This document shows, one piece after another, positions 17,411 through 24,566 of a stretch of DNA of 64,000 nucleotides. Location: positions 26,369-90,368 of the forward strand of contig NZ_BOOH01000065.1 of assembly GCF_016863135.1 (NCBI RefSeq). The letters are read 5' to 3'. The first letter of the stretch is position 1, and every line of letters begins with the position of its first letter. The notes below the pieces were generated by a model. The model had not been told where the DNA came from. It did not search any database and saw nothing but the letters and a program-made list of their open reading frames with translations. The translations under genes and the position numbers were made by a program. Origin of the DNA: Planobispora longispora. Its GTDB lineage: Bacteria; Actinomycetota; Actinomycetes; Streptosporangiales; Streptosporangiaceae.

Positions 17411-17889
17411 GGCGCCTCCAGGGGAACGTGGATCAGGGTCTCCTCGTTGACGGCCAGCAGGTGACCGTGCTGGTTGACGTAGGTGGCGCGGGAGGTCACG
17501 AAGAGCTTCCCGGCCTTCTCGGTGACCTCCTCGACGCGCCAGGTGACGGTGATCACGTCGGACGGCCGGACCGGCCGGTGGAACTCGTAGGCGTTGCCGC
17601 CCCGCACCAGCCGCGTGCCCGGGACGTCGAGACGCCAGGAGTGCCCCGCGAAGCCGTCCCCGTCCCGGGGCAGCCCGGCGTACTGGTTGCTCTCGCAGAT
17701 CAGGGTGGGCGGGGCGACGATCCCGTCGTGGCCGTGCGCCCGCGCGTGGGCGTCGTCGGTGTAGAGCGGGTTGTCGTCGCCGACCGCCAGCGCGAAGTAG
17801 CGGATCGCGGCCCGGCCGAGCTCCTCGGGGGCGGTGTAGGACGCCTCCCGGCCGACCAGCGCCCTGATCCCGGCGGTGAGCGGGCTCAC
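17407..17889 (-). CDS. FAS1/MaoC N-terminal-type hot-dog (de)hydratase subunit
   Basis: A 160-residue protein of the MaoC_dehydrat_N/FAS1 dehydratase-region type. Recognisable elements are AIRYFALAVGDDNPLYTD, GIVAPPTLICESNQY and the long strand-rich C-terminal half (VITVTWRVEEVTEKAGKLF). In two-gene systems this half binds CoA while the partner holds the catalytic Asp/His. The GTG start at 17889 overlaps the RidA gene stop by 4 bp, and its own stop overlaps the next MaoC start, giving a chain of coupled genes. Confidence 0.87.
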   Translation of the reverse strand: MSPLTAGIRALVGREASYTAPEELGRAAIRYFALAVGDDNPLYTDDAHARAHGHDGIVAPPTLICESNQYAGLPRDGDGFAGHSWRLDVPGTRLVRGGNAYEFHRPVRPSDVITVTWRVEEVTEKAGKLFVTSRATYVNQHGHLLAVNEETLIHVPLEAP

Positions 17890-18908
17890 GGGAACACCGC
17901 CGTGGGCACGACCTCGATCAGGAACTCCGGGCGCAGCAGCGCCGAGCAGACCACCGAGGTCAGCGCGGCCCGGCCGCCGAAATGGCTCGCGCGGATCCCG
18001 GCGAGCTTCCCGTAGTCCGCGGCCCCCGCCGGGGTGACGTACTCCACCAGGCGCACCACCGCGTCACCGGCCAGACCCGCCTCGCGCAGCACGGCGCCGA
18101 TCGCGGCGTAGACGTGCTCCGCCTGGGCGGGCAGGTCGCCCTCGGAGACGGCCCGCCGGGTCTGCGGATCCAGCGCGCCGAACCCCGACATGAACAGCGT
18201 GTTCCCCGCGGCGACACCCGGGACGTAGGTCAGGGTCTCGTACCGCCGCCAGCCGGGGTTGACCGCGCGCGGCGGACGCCGGGAGGCGAGCGCGTCGAGC
18301 CAGACCGCCGCGCCCGGGACCGGCGGCCGGTCGACGAGGATGCCCGCCGCGGCGGGGTGGACCGGCCGCCCGTCCGCGCCGGCGCCGCCGAGCAGTTCCC
18401 TGCGGGGGCGTCCGCAGCGCGGATACTCGGCGCGGGTGGCCGTGGCGGTGTAGTCGGTCGTCCGCACCAGCGCCTCCAATCCCGTTCCCGCCCCCCGGAG
18501 CAGCTCTGCGGCGACCTCCAGGCACGAGCGGTACTGCTCCGGGAAGCCCGCAGAGAGGTCGGCGGGGAGGATCCCGGGCAGGTACACGACCTCGTCGGCG
18601 ACCGTGACCACGCCGCCGCCGGTCGCGATCCGCTCACCGCCGCCCGGGTGGGCGGTCACCTCGACCGCGACCGCGGCCCCGGTCTCCAGCAGTCCCTCGA
18701 CGGTCACGGTGGAGACCGTCACCCCGGCGGGACGCGCCCCCGCGGAGACGGCCGCCGGGTCCGTGACGTACTCCACGATCTGGACGATGTCGCCCTCCCC
18801 GAACCCGGCCGCCGCCAGGGCCGACCGGGCGCGGGTGTGCGCCTCCTCGGCCGTGGCGCCGGTCACGGCGGACAGGCGCGCGGTGCCGTGCGCGACGGAT
18901 ACGGTCAT
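17886..18908 (-). CDS. double RidA (YjgF/YER057c/UK114) domain protein
   Basis: A 340-residue protein, about 2.5 times the usual RidA length. The C-terminal domain (from about residue 215: NPGWRRYETLTYVPGVAAGN, then LFMSGFGALDP and EHVYAAIGAVLREAGL) is a recognisable RidA fold. The N-terminal half (RARSALAAAGFGEGDIVQIV through VEVTAHPGG, then VVYLPGILPADLS) contains one more complete and one partial RidA-like unit. RidA proteins hydrolyse reactive 2-imino acids or, in catabolic clusters, deaminate or hydrolyse pathway intermediates. A strong GGAGGA ribosome site precedes the ATG at 18908. The operon partners argue for a pathway-specific role rather than housekeeping imine clearance. Confidence 0.82.
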   Translation of the reverse strand: MTVSVAHGTARLSAVTGATAEEAHTRARSALAAAGFGEGDIVQIVEYVTDPAAVSAGARPAGVTVSTVTVEGLLETGAAVAVEVTAHPGGGERIATGGGVVTVADEVVYLPGILPADLSAGFPEQYRSCLEVAAELLRGAGTGLEALVRTTDYTATATRAEYPRCGRPRRELLGGAGADGRPVHPAAAGILVDRPPVPGAAVWLDALASRRPPRAVNPGWRRYETLTYVPGVAAGNTLFMSGFGALDPQTRRAVSEGDLPAQAEHVYAAIGAVLREAGLAGDAVVRLVEYVTPAGAADYGKLAGIRASHFGGRAALTSVVCSALLRPEFLIEVVPTAVFP

Positions 18909-18943
18909 CCCTCAGCTCCTCCGAATCTCCCGGGACGGGTCGG

Positions 18944-19030
18944 GTCACGCGCCGTCTCCGGGGCAATCGCGTCACGCGCCGTCCAGGGGCGGGCCGGGTC
19001 ACGCGTTGTCCGGGGGCGGGCCGTGTCATG
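18944..19030. repeat. 27-bp tandem repeat between MmgE/PrpD and RidA genes
   Basis: GTCACGCG (or GTCATGCG in the last copy) recurs at 18944, 18971, 18998 and 19025, an exact 27-bp period, with GGGGC-rich sequence between. The fourth copy contains the stop codon of the MmgE/PrpD gene (TGA on the minus strand), so the array looks like serial duplication of that gene's 3' end. It separates two genes of one operon by 117 bp, whereas most other junctions overlap or are short. Confidence 0.85.
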
Positions 19031-20360
19031 CGCGGGGCTCCCCCGCCGTGTGCGCCGCCAGCTCCGCCGTCAGCGGCCCCAGCGCGGGCAGCCCGGCGAG
19101 GCCGAGGATCCGTTCGACCGCCCGCTCGCTCAGGCCGTTGGCGAGAGCCTTGCGCAGGGCCAGGCCGGGGGTGCCGGGGTCGTCCGGACCGCCCGTGCCG
19201 CGCGGCGCCTCGGCCACGGTCCGCGTCCCGTCGGCGAACCGCACGCGCAGCCGTCCCGGCCGGTCGGCGGCGACGCCGGGACCGGGCACGACCTCGTGCC
19301 GGACCCGCCCGGCCAGCCCGGCCACCTCCGGGCGGCCGACGTCCCGGTAGGTGCGGACGGTGACCTCGCCGTCGACGATCATCGCGGCGACGCTCCACGG
19401 CAGGCTGAACTTCGCCTCGTACGGCGTGCGCGGCCCGGCCTTCCCCGCCCCGCAGACGATCGGCGCGGCGTCCGGATGGACCTCGGCCACGATCTCCTCG
19501 ATCTCCCCGGCGCGCCCGGCCAGCTCCCTGGCGGCGTCGAGGCAGGCGTGCGCGAGCTGGCAGGCGGGGTACGGCTTGATCGTGATCCGGGTGACCTCCC
19601 AGCGCTCGCCCAGCCCCGCGACCGGATCCGTGCCGGGCGGCCGCCCGAGCAGCGCGCCGTACAGGCCGTGCTCGCCCTCCAGCACGCCGGCGGGGCCGGT
19701 GGCGCCGGCGCGCGCGAGGCGGGCGGCGAGGATCCCGGCGTGCGCGGCGAAGCCGGGATGGAGCTGCTTGGTGGACGCCCCGGTGCGCAGGGACTCCAGC
19801 AGCCCTCCGGCCTGGCTCCCGGCGATGCCGAGGGCGTGCCCGGTCAGGCCCGGGTCCAGGCCGTACAGCCGGGCGGCGACCAGGGCGGCGGCGAACACCC
19901 CGCACACCGAGGTGGCGTGCAGGCCGCGGGCGTGGAAGCCGTGCGGCGCGGCGGCGCCCAGGCGGCAGATCGTCTCGTAGCCGGCCAGGGCGGCGGTCAG
20001 CGTCTCGGCCCCGCTCGCCCCGGTCTCCTCCCCCACCGCCAGCGCCACGGGCAGCACCGGCGCGGTGGCGTGGACCAGCCCGCCCGCGTGGGTGTCGTCG
20101 AAGTCGAGGGTGTGCACCAGCGCTCCGCCGGCCAGGGCGGCGGCGGGCGCGCCGACCCGCAGGGAGGTGCCGATGACGGTCGCCTCCGGCGGCCCGCCCA
20201 GGCCGCGCGCCACCTCCACGGCGGGGATGTCCGCTCCGGCGGCCACCGCGCAGCCCAGGCCGTCCATCAGGTGGCGGAGCGCGGCGTCGCGGGCCCGCTC
20301 CGGGACCCGGTCCAGGGTGAGCCCGATTCCCCATTCGGCCAGCGTCGCGGCGGCCGTCAC
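19026..20360 (-). CDS. MmgE/PrpD family protein, second copy
   Basis: A 444-residue MmgE/PrpD protein. Family motifs: GGALVHTLDFDDTHAGGLVH, RGLHATSVCGVFAAAL, KQLHPGFAAHAG and KPYPACQLAHACLDA, followed by the late PYEAKFSLPWSVAAM element. Relatives dehydrate, decarboxylate or epimerise small polycarboxylates. It follows CaiB copy 2 by 63 bp in the long minus-strand operon. Its stop codon lies inside a 27-bp tandem repeat. Both arms of the island having one CaiB and one MmgE/PrpD suggests two related substrates or two stages of one route. Confidence 0.88.
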   Translation of the reverse strand: MTAAATLAEWGIGLTLDRVPERARDAALRHLMDGLGCAVAAGADIPAVEVARGLGGPPEATVIGTSLRVGAPAAALAGGALVHTLDFDDTHAGGLVHATAPVLPVALAVGEETGASGAETLTAALAGYETICRLGAAAPHGFHARGLHATSVCGVFAAALVAARLYGLDPGLTGHALGIAGSQAGGLLESLRTGASTKQLHPGFAAHAGILAARLARAGATGPAGVLEGEHGLYGALLGRPPGTDPVAGLGERWEVTRITIKPYPACQLAHACLDAARELAGRAGEIEEIVAEVHPDAAPIVCGAGKAGPRTPYEAKFSLPWSVAAMIVDGEVTVRTYRDVGRPEVAGLAGRVRHEVVPGPGVAADRPGRLRVRFADGTRTVAEAPRGTGGPDDPGTPGLALRKALANGLSERAVERILGLAGLPALGPLTAELAAHTAGEPRA

Positions 20361-20424
20361 GGCCGTCTCCCCCGCCGCCCGGACGCGCCCGTCGCCGCCG
20401 GCTCTCTCCCATCCCGGGGCGCCG

Positions 20425-21624
20425 TCACCGCGGCGCTCCGAACGCGCCGGCCGCCGCCAGCCTCTCGACCTTGTCCGGCGGGTAGCCCAGCAGGCCGCGC
20501 ACGATCTCGTCGACGTGCTCGCCGCGCCGGGGCGCCCGCCGGTACGGCGCCGTCCCGTCGCCCACCCGCACCGGCGAGGCGAGCTGGCGCACGGTCCCGT
20601 ACCGGGGATGCGCGGTCTCCACCACCAGGCCCCGGGCGGCCGTGTGCTCCTCGGCGAGCGCCTGCCGCACGCCGTTGACCGGTCCGCAGGGCACGCCCGC
20701 CGGGGAGAGCTCGGACAGCCACTCGGCCACGGTCCGGGTGCGGAAGACCGCGGCCAGCCGGGGCAGCAGCCGGCCGGCGTTGCGGCGGCGGTCGGCGAAG
20801 GTGGCGTAACCGGGGTCGCCGGCGAACTCCGGGCCGAGGATCGCGGCCAGCCGCCGCCAGAACTTCTCCTTCGCGCAGCCGACGACCAGCCAGCCGTCCG
20901 CGGCCTCGAAGTTCTGGAACGGCACCAGCGACGGGTGCGCCGAGTCCGGCGTCCGGGCGGGCTCGTAGCCGGTGTTCAGCGCCCAGGTGCCGACGTAGGT
21001 CAGCATGCCGATCGCGGTGTCGTACAGCGACAGGTCGCAGTCGCCGCCCGCCCCGTCCCGGCGGGCGGCGTGCACCCCGGCCAGCAGCGCGACGGCCGCG
21101 ACGAGCCCGCCGGAGTAGTCGACCAGCGACAGGCCGGACTTGGCGGGCGGGCCGTCCGGATCGCCGGTGAGGTCCATCCACCCGGCCAGGCCCTGGAGGA
21201 TGTAGTCGTAGCCGGGCTCTCCGGAGCGCGGGCCCGTCATGCCGAAGCCGGTGAGCGAGCAGCAGACGATCCGCGGGTTCAGGCGCGCCAGGTCCGCGTA
21301 GGTGATCCGCATCTTGGCGGGCACGTCGCCGCGGAGGTTGGAGTAGACCGCGTCGGCGTGCCGCACCAGGTCCTCGAAGACCTCCCGGCCCGCCGGGACG
21401 CCCAGGTCCAGGGAGATCGACTTCTTGTTCCGGTTGAACGTCTCGAAGAACAGCGAGTCCTCGTCCTCGGCGTACGGCGGGACGTAGCGGCCCACGTCGC
21501 CGCCCGCCCGGGGATCCTCGACCTTGATGATCTCGGCTCCGAGGTCGGCCAGGTGGAGCGAGCCGAACGGGCCGGCGCCGTACTGCTCCAGGCTGACGAC
21601 CCGGACGTCCTCCAGGGGTCTCAT
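20425..21624 (-). CDS. CaiB/BaiF (family III) CoA-transferase, second copy
   Basis: A 399-residue family III CoA-transferase. Start MRPLEDVRVVSLEQYGAGPF is typical, followed by GAEIIKVEDP and NRNKKSISLDLG; the catalytic-type Asp is D169 in GLSLVDYSGG. It lies 4 bp after the membrane-protein stop and is probably co-translated. Clear sequence differences from the copy at 7098 (for example SLVDYSGG against GLADGVSA) suggest a different acid substrate rather than recent duplication. Confidence 0.92.
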   Translation of the reverse strand: MRPLEDVRVVSLEQYGAGPFGSLHLADLGAEIIKVEDPRAGGDVGRYVPPYAEDEDSLFFETFNRNKKSISLDLGVPAGREVFEDLVRHADAVYSNLRGDVPAKMRITYADLARLNPRIVCCSLTGFGMTGPRSGEPGYDYILQGLAGWMDLTGDPDGPPAKSGLSLVDYSGGLVAAVALLAGVHAARRDGAGGDCDLSLYDTAIGMLTYVGTWALNTGYEPARTPDSAHPSLVPFQNFEAADGWLVVGCAKEKFWRRLAAILGPEFAGDPGYATFADRRRNAGRLLPRLAAVFRTRTVAEWLSELSPAGVPCGPVNGVRQALAEEHTAARGLVVETAHPRYGTVRQLASPVRVGDGTAPYRRAPRRGEHVDEIVRGLLGYPPDKVERLAAAGAFGAPR

Positions 21625-21628
21625 GCGG

Positions 21629-22306
21629 TCAGCTCCCCGATGAGGGCGACGAGGGCGATGGCGCGGTCCGCGCGGCCCGGCGCGTCGCGGCCAGGACGCC
21701 CGCCACCAGCACCGCCTCGCCGATGTTCCCGGCGATCGGCACCCGGGCCGCCAGGGCGGACACGGCCATCATGACCAGGGCGGCGGCCAGCAGCCACGGG
21801 AAGCCCGTGGCGGCCAGCAGCAGGGCGCCGACGGCCAGCAGGCCGAGGCAGGTCAGGACCGCCGCCACCGGCGGCCCGGGCGGTGCGGCGGTGTTGACGT
21901 AGCGCAGGGTGTCGGCCCAGCGCTCGGGCTCCGGGACGACGCCGAAGACGTCGAAGGACGCGTCGTAGGCGATCAACGCCGACGCGACCGCCCAGACGGC
22001 GACGGCGGCGGCGGGCCGCGCGGCCCAGGCGATCGACGCCCGGCGCAGCATCGACAGTCCCCACACCAGCAGCAGCGGGGGCAGCAGGGCGTGCCCGGCG
22101 AACCGCGGCAGGTTCAGCGCCCGCAGCAGCTCGCCCTCCCCGATCCACCGTCCCGCGCCGATGACCGCGTTGTCGTAGACGAGCACCGCCGTCAGCAGGG
22201 CCGGGATGAGGTCCGCCGTCCCGCGCCGCGCGGCCGGCGCCCGGGCGAATCCGACCAGGAAGGCGAGCTGGATCATCCCGATGAGAAGGAACGACACCGA
22301 GAACAC
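21629..22306 (-). CDS. integral membrane protein, function unknown
   Basis: A 225-residue protein with about six hydrophobic segments: residues 4-22, 34-52, 70-88, 97-115, 147-168 and 170-200. It starts at GTG 22306, preceded by GAGGAG five bases upstream. It has no recognised family. It heads the long catabolic operon (stop 4 bp before the CaiB start), so it could serve uptake or export of the pathway compound, but no transporter signature is visible. Confidence 0.72.
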   Translation of the reverse strand: MFSVSFLLIGMIQLAFLVGFARAPAARRGTADLIPALLTAVLVYDNAVIGAGRWIGEGELLRALNLPRFAGHALLPPLLLVWGLSMLRRASIAWAARPAAAVAVWAVASALIAYDASFDVFGVVPEPERWADTLRYVNTAAPPGPPVAAVLTCLGLLAVGALLLAATGFPWLLAAALVMMAVSALAARVPIAGNIGEAVLVAGVLAATRRAARTAPSPSSPSSGS

Positions 22307-22350
22307 GGGGGCTCCTCGGGGGTGGGGACGGCACGTCCAACATGGCCGGA

Positions 22351-22388
22351 TGTTTCCTATGTTGTAACACTGTCTCTTTAAAGGAAAC
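22351..22388. promoter_or_regulatory. candidate shared regulatory element, copy 2, within an interrupted palindrome
   Basis: 22351-22378 matches 7008-7035 at 20 of 28 positions (TGTTTCC-AT, then GT-ACAC-GT-TCT). Here the element also forms an interrupted palindrome: GTTTCCT at 22352 is mirrored by AGGAAAC ending at 22388. It lies 45-80 bp upstream of the GTG at 22306 that begins the nine-gene minus-strand operon. Its orientation relative to the gene is opposite to that of copy 1, which would be expected if the protein binds a symmetric site. Confidence 0.45.
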
Positions 22389-22393
22389 AAGAA

Positions 22394-22548
22394 GACGCCG
22401 AGCTCCGCGTACCTGCCCAGGCAGTCGCAGAACGCCTCGATCGACTCCAGCGGGCGCTCGCCCCCGTAGCCCAGCACGGTCATGCGCGGCAGCGTGTCCG
22501 GGTAGCGTCCCTGCTCGGCGCAGACCTCGTCCAGCAGGGCGATCTGGC
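22394..22548 (-). pseudogene. remnant of a luciferase-like (F420-type) oxidoreductase gene
   Basis: About 50 codons read RRQIALLDEVCAEQGRYPDT then LPRMTVLGYGGERPLESIEA and FCDCLGRYAELGV, the pattern of the C-terminal end of F420-dependent LLM oxidoreductases (LLDEICAExGRDP, then ESxEAFxDxxGRYxELGV). There is no N-terminal part, and the frame degenerates directly at the palindrome at 22388. It is a truncated relic, possibly of a former member of this gene cluster. Confidence 0.6.
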
Positions 22549-22606
22549 GACGCCCGTGGGAGAATCCATGTCCGGTCCGCACCGGCCCGGACGGCGAAGG
22601 AGAAGA

Positions 22607-23188
22607 ATGTTCGCGATCTCCCTGGGTGACGACGGCGCGGAGCTGCGCCCGCTGGAGCCGTGGCGGGCCGAGGAGTTCCTGAGCCACATGGACCGGGGCA
22701 GGGACTTCATCGGGCGGCACATCGCGCTCCCGGACGCCGTCACGGATCTGGAGTCGAGCCGCTCGTTCCTCCAGGCGTACGCGGAGAAGGCCGCCGCCGA
22801 CACCGGGCGGATCTACGGCATCTGGACGGACGGCAGGCTGGTCGGCGGGGTCCTCTTCCGGACGATGGACGTCGCGCACGGCGTCGCGGAGGCCGGCTGC
22901 TGGCTGGAGCCGTCGGCGGCGGGCAGGGGCCTGGTGACCAGGGCCGCGCGTGTGATCATCGATTGGGCCGTCGAGGAGCGGGGCGTCCACCGCGTGGAGT
23001 GGGTGGTCGCGACGGCGAACGAGGCCAGCATCGCCGTGGCCCGGCGGCTCGGGATGACGAAGGACGGCGTGCTGCGGGAGAGCTACCCCTACCGGGGGAA
23101 GCGGCACGACATGGAGGTCTGGTCGGTGCTCGCGCCGGAGTGGCGGGCGGGCCGCCGGGCGTCGGAGAAGTCCCGGGCGCAGTCCTGA
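22607..23188 (+). CDS. GNAT acetyltransferase, RimJ/RimL-like
   Basis: A 193-residue GNAT protein that transfers acetyl from acetyl-CoA to an amine, of the type that acetylates N-termini of ribosomal or other proteins. Visible: the N-terminal LRPLEPWRAEEFLSHMD, the acetyl-CoA loop AAGRGLVTRAARVIIDWA, and the C-terminal NEASIAVARRLGMTKDGVLR followed by D-x-E-V-W-S, all RimL-like. The start ATG at 22607 is set by AAGGAG five to ten bases upstream; the frame is open for 17 more codons without conservation. It is a single gene after the oxidoreductase remnant. Confidence 0.88.
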   Translation: MFAISLGDDGAELRPLEPWRAEEFLSHMDRGRDFIGRHIALPDAVTDLESSRSFLQAYAEKAAADTGRIYGIWTDGRLVGGVLFRTMDVAHGVAEAGCWLEPSAAGRGLVTRAARVIIDWAVEERGVHRVEWVVATANEASIAVARRLGMTKDGVLRESYPYRGKRHDMEVWSVLAPEWRAGRRASEKSRAQS

Positions 23189-23262
23189 CCGCCGGCGGCC
23201 GGACCCCTCCGGGCGCGGAAACTCGATGGACGGGACGGCCCCGGTGATGGAATAGTCCCGCC

Positions 23263-24498
23263 GTGACCGCGACCACGCCCTCCTCCACGCCCGTCCCGCT
23301 GGCCGGCGGACTCGTCCTGCGACAGGCGGGGCCGGCGGATCTCGATCAGATCGGCGCGCTCCTCGCCGAGCGCGGCGAACCGGCCGACACCCTCGACCAC
23401 CGGCTGGTCGTCACGGATCCCGAGGCCGGCTGGCCCGCCTGCGCCGTGGTCGTCGACGGCGACCGGGTCGTCTCCACCGCGACGCTCCTGGACGAAGAAG
23501 TGCGCGTCGGCGGCGTCCGCCTGCCGGCCGGCCAGGTCGAGCTGGTGGCCACCGACCGCGAATACGAGGGGCGCGGGCTCGTACGGGCGCTCATGCGATG
23601 GGCGCACGAACGCTCCGCCGCCCGCGGCCACGTCATCCAGGCGATGATCGGAATCCCGTACTTCTACCGGCTGTTCGGCTACGAGTACGCCGTCGACATA
23701 CCTCCGGCGCTGGCCGTGCGCACCCCGCCGCCCGGCGAGGGGACGCCCGCGCTCCGCGCCGCCCGGCCCTCCGACGTCCCCGCCATGGCGGCTCTGCAGG
23801 AGGCGACCCAGGACCGGTTCGACGTGGCCATGCCGCACTCGGCCGCGTGCTGGCGGTGGCTGCTGGCCCACGAGTCGAGCACCCTGTGGGTCCTCGAGCA
23901 CTCCGAGACCGTCATCGCCGCCGGCCGCGCCACGCCCCCCGACGACGAGATCCTCCTGGCCGAAGCCGCCGCGCTCGACGAGGCGGCCGCGAGGGACCTG
24001 CTCCGCGGCGTCGCCGCGCTGGCGCCCGGCGGTCAGGTGCGGGTCGTCCACCGGGCCGGCACCGTGACCGCCGCCGCCTGGCGGGACCTCCTCGACCACG
24101 AACCGCGCAAGAACGCCGAGCAGTACTACATCCGCATCCCGGACGTCGCGGCGCTGCTCGACCGGCTGCGGCCGCTGCTCTGGCACCGCCTCACCGCGGC
24201 CGGCCTGGATCGCACCGGCCGTGACATCGTCGTCTCCACCTTCGGCGCCCACTACCGGATCCCGGTCCGCGCCGACGGCCTCGGCGAGGTCGTCACCGGC
24301 GGCGCGATGCAGGGGCCCGGAGCCGTGGGAGGCGCCGGAGTGGCACCCGACTACCTGCCCGCCCTGCTCTTCGGCCCGCACGGGATCGAAGGGCTGACCC
24401 GGATCCGGCCCGACGTCTACGCCGGGGACGAGGAGCTGTTCCGGACGCTGTTCCCGCCGCTCACCGCCGACGTGCTCAGCTACTACCTGCCGTACTGA
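23263..24498 (+). CDS. large GNAT acetyltransferase, Eis-like two-domain type
   Basis: A 411-residue protein with an N-terminal GNAT domain: LRQAGPADLDQIGALL, then the acetyl-CoA segment REYEGRGLVRALMRWAHERS and IPYFYRLFGYEYAVD. A long second half lacks a clear second acetyl-CoA loop. Length and the FYRLFGYEYA phrase resemble Eis-type or similar multi-domain GNAT proteins that acetylate aminoglycosides or protein lysines, but substrate cannot be assigned. GTG start at 23263. It is convergent with the zincin gene at 24567. Confidence 0.82.
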   Translation: MTATTPSSTPVPLAGGLVLRQAGPADLDQIGALLAERGEPADTLDHRLVVTDPEAGWPACAVVVDGDRVVSTATLLDEEVRVGGVRLPAGQVELVATDREYEGRGLVRALMRWAHERSAARGHVIQAMIGIPYFYRLFGYEYAVDIPPALAVRTPPPGEGTPALRAARPSDVPAMAALQEATQDRFDVAMPHSAACWRWLLAHESSTLWVLEHSETVIAAGRATPPDDEILLAEAAALDEAAARDLLRGVAALAPGGQVRVVHRAGTVTAAAWRDLLDHEPRKNAEQYYIRIPDVAALLDRLRPLLWHRLTAAGLDRTGRDIVVSTFGAHYRIPVRADGLGEVVTGGAMQGPGAVGGAGVAPDYLPALLFGPHGIEGLTRIRPDVYAGDEELFRTLFPPLTADVLSYYLPY

Positions 24499-24566
24499 CA
24501 GGCCCGGCCGGGACCGCGTCTTCCACCCCGCACCCCCTCCCGGCCGTGCCCGCCCGATCCCTCGGC

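Noticed and set aside
21629..23107. One 492-residue minus-strand protein covering the membrane protein and the region to 23107
   Set aside because: The N-terminal part is antisense to a clear RimL-type gene and includes the oxidoreductase relic; the membrane protein has its own GTG and ribosome site at 22306.
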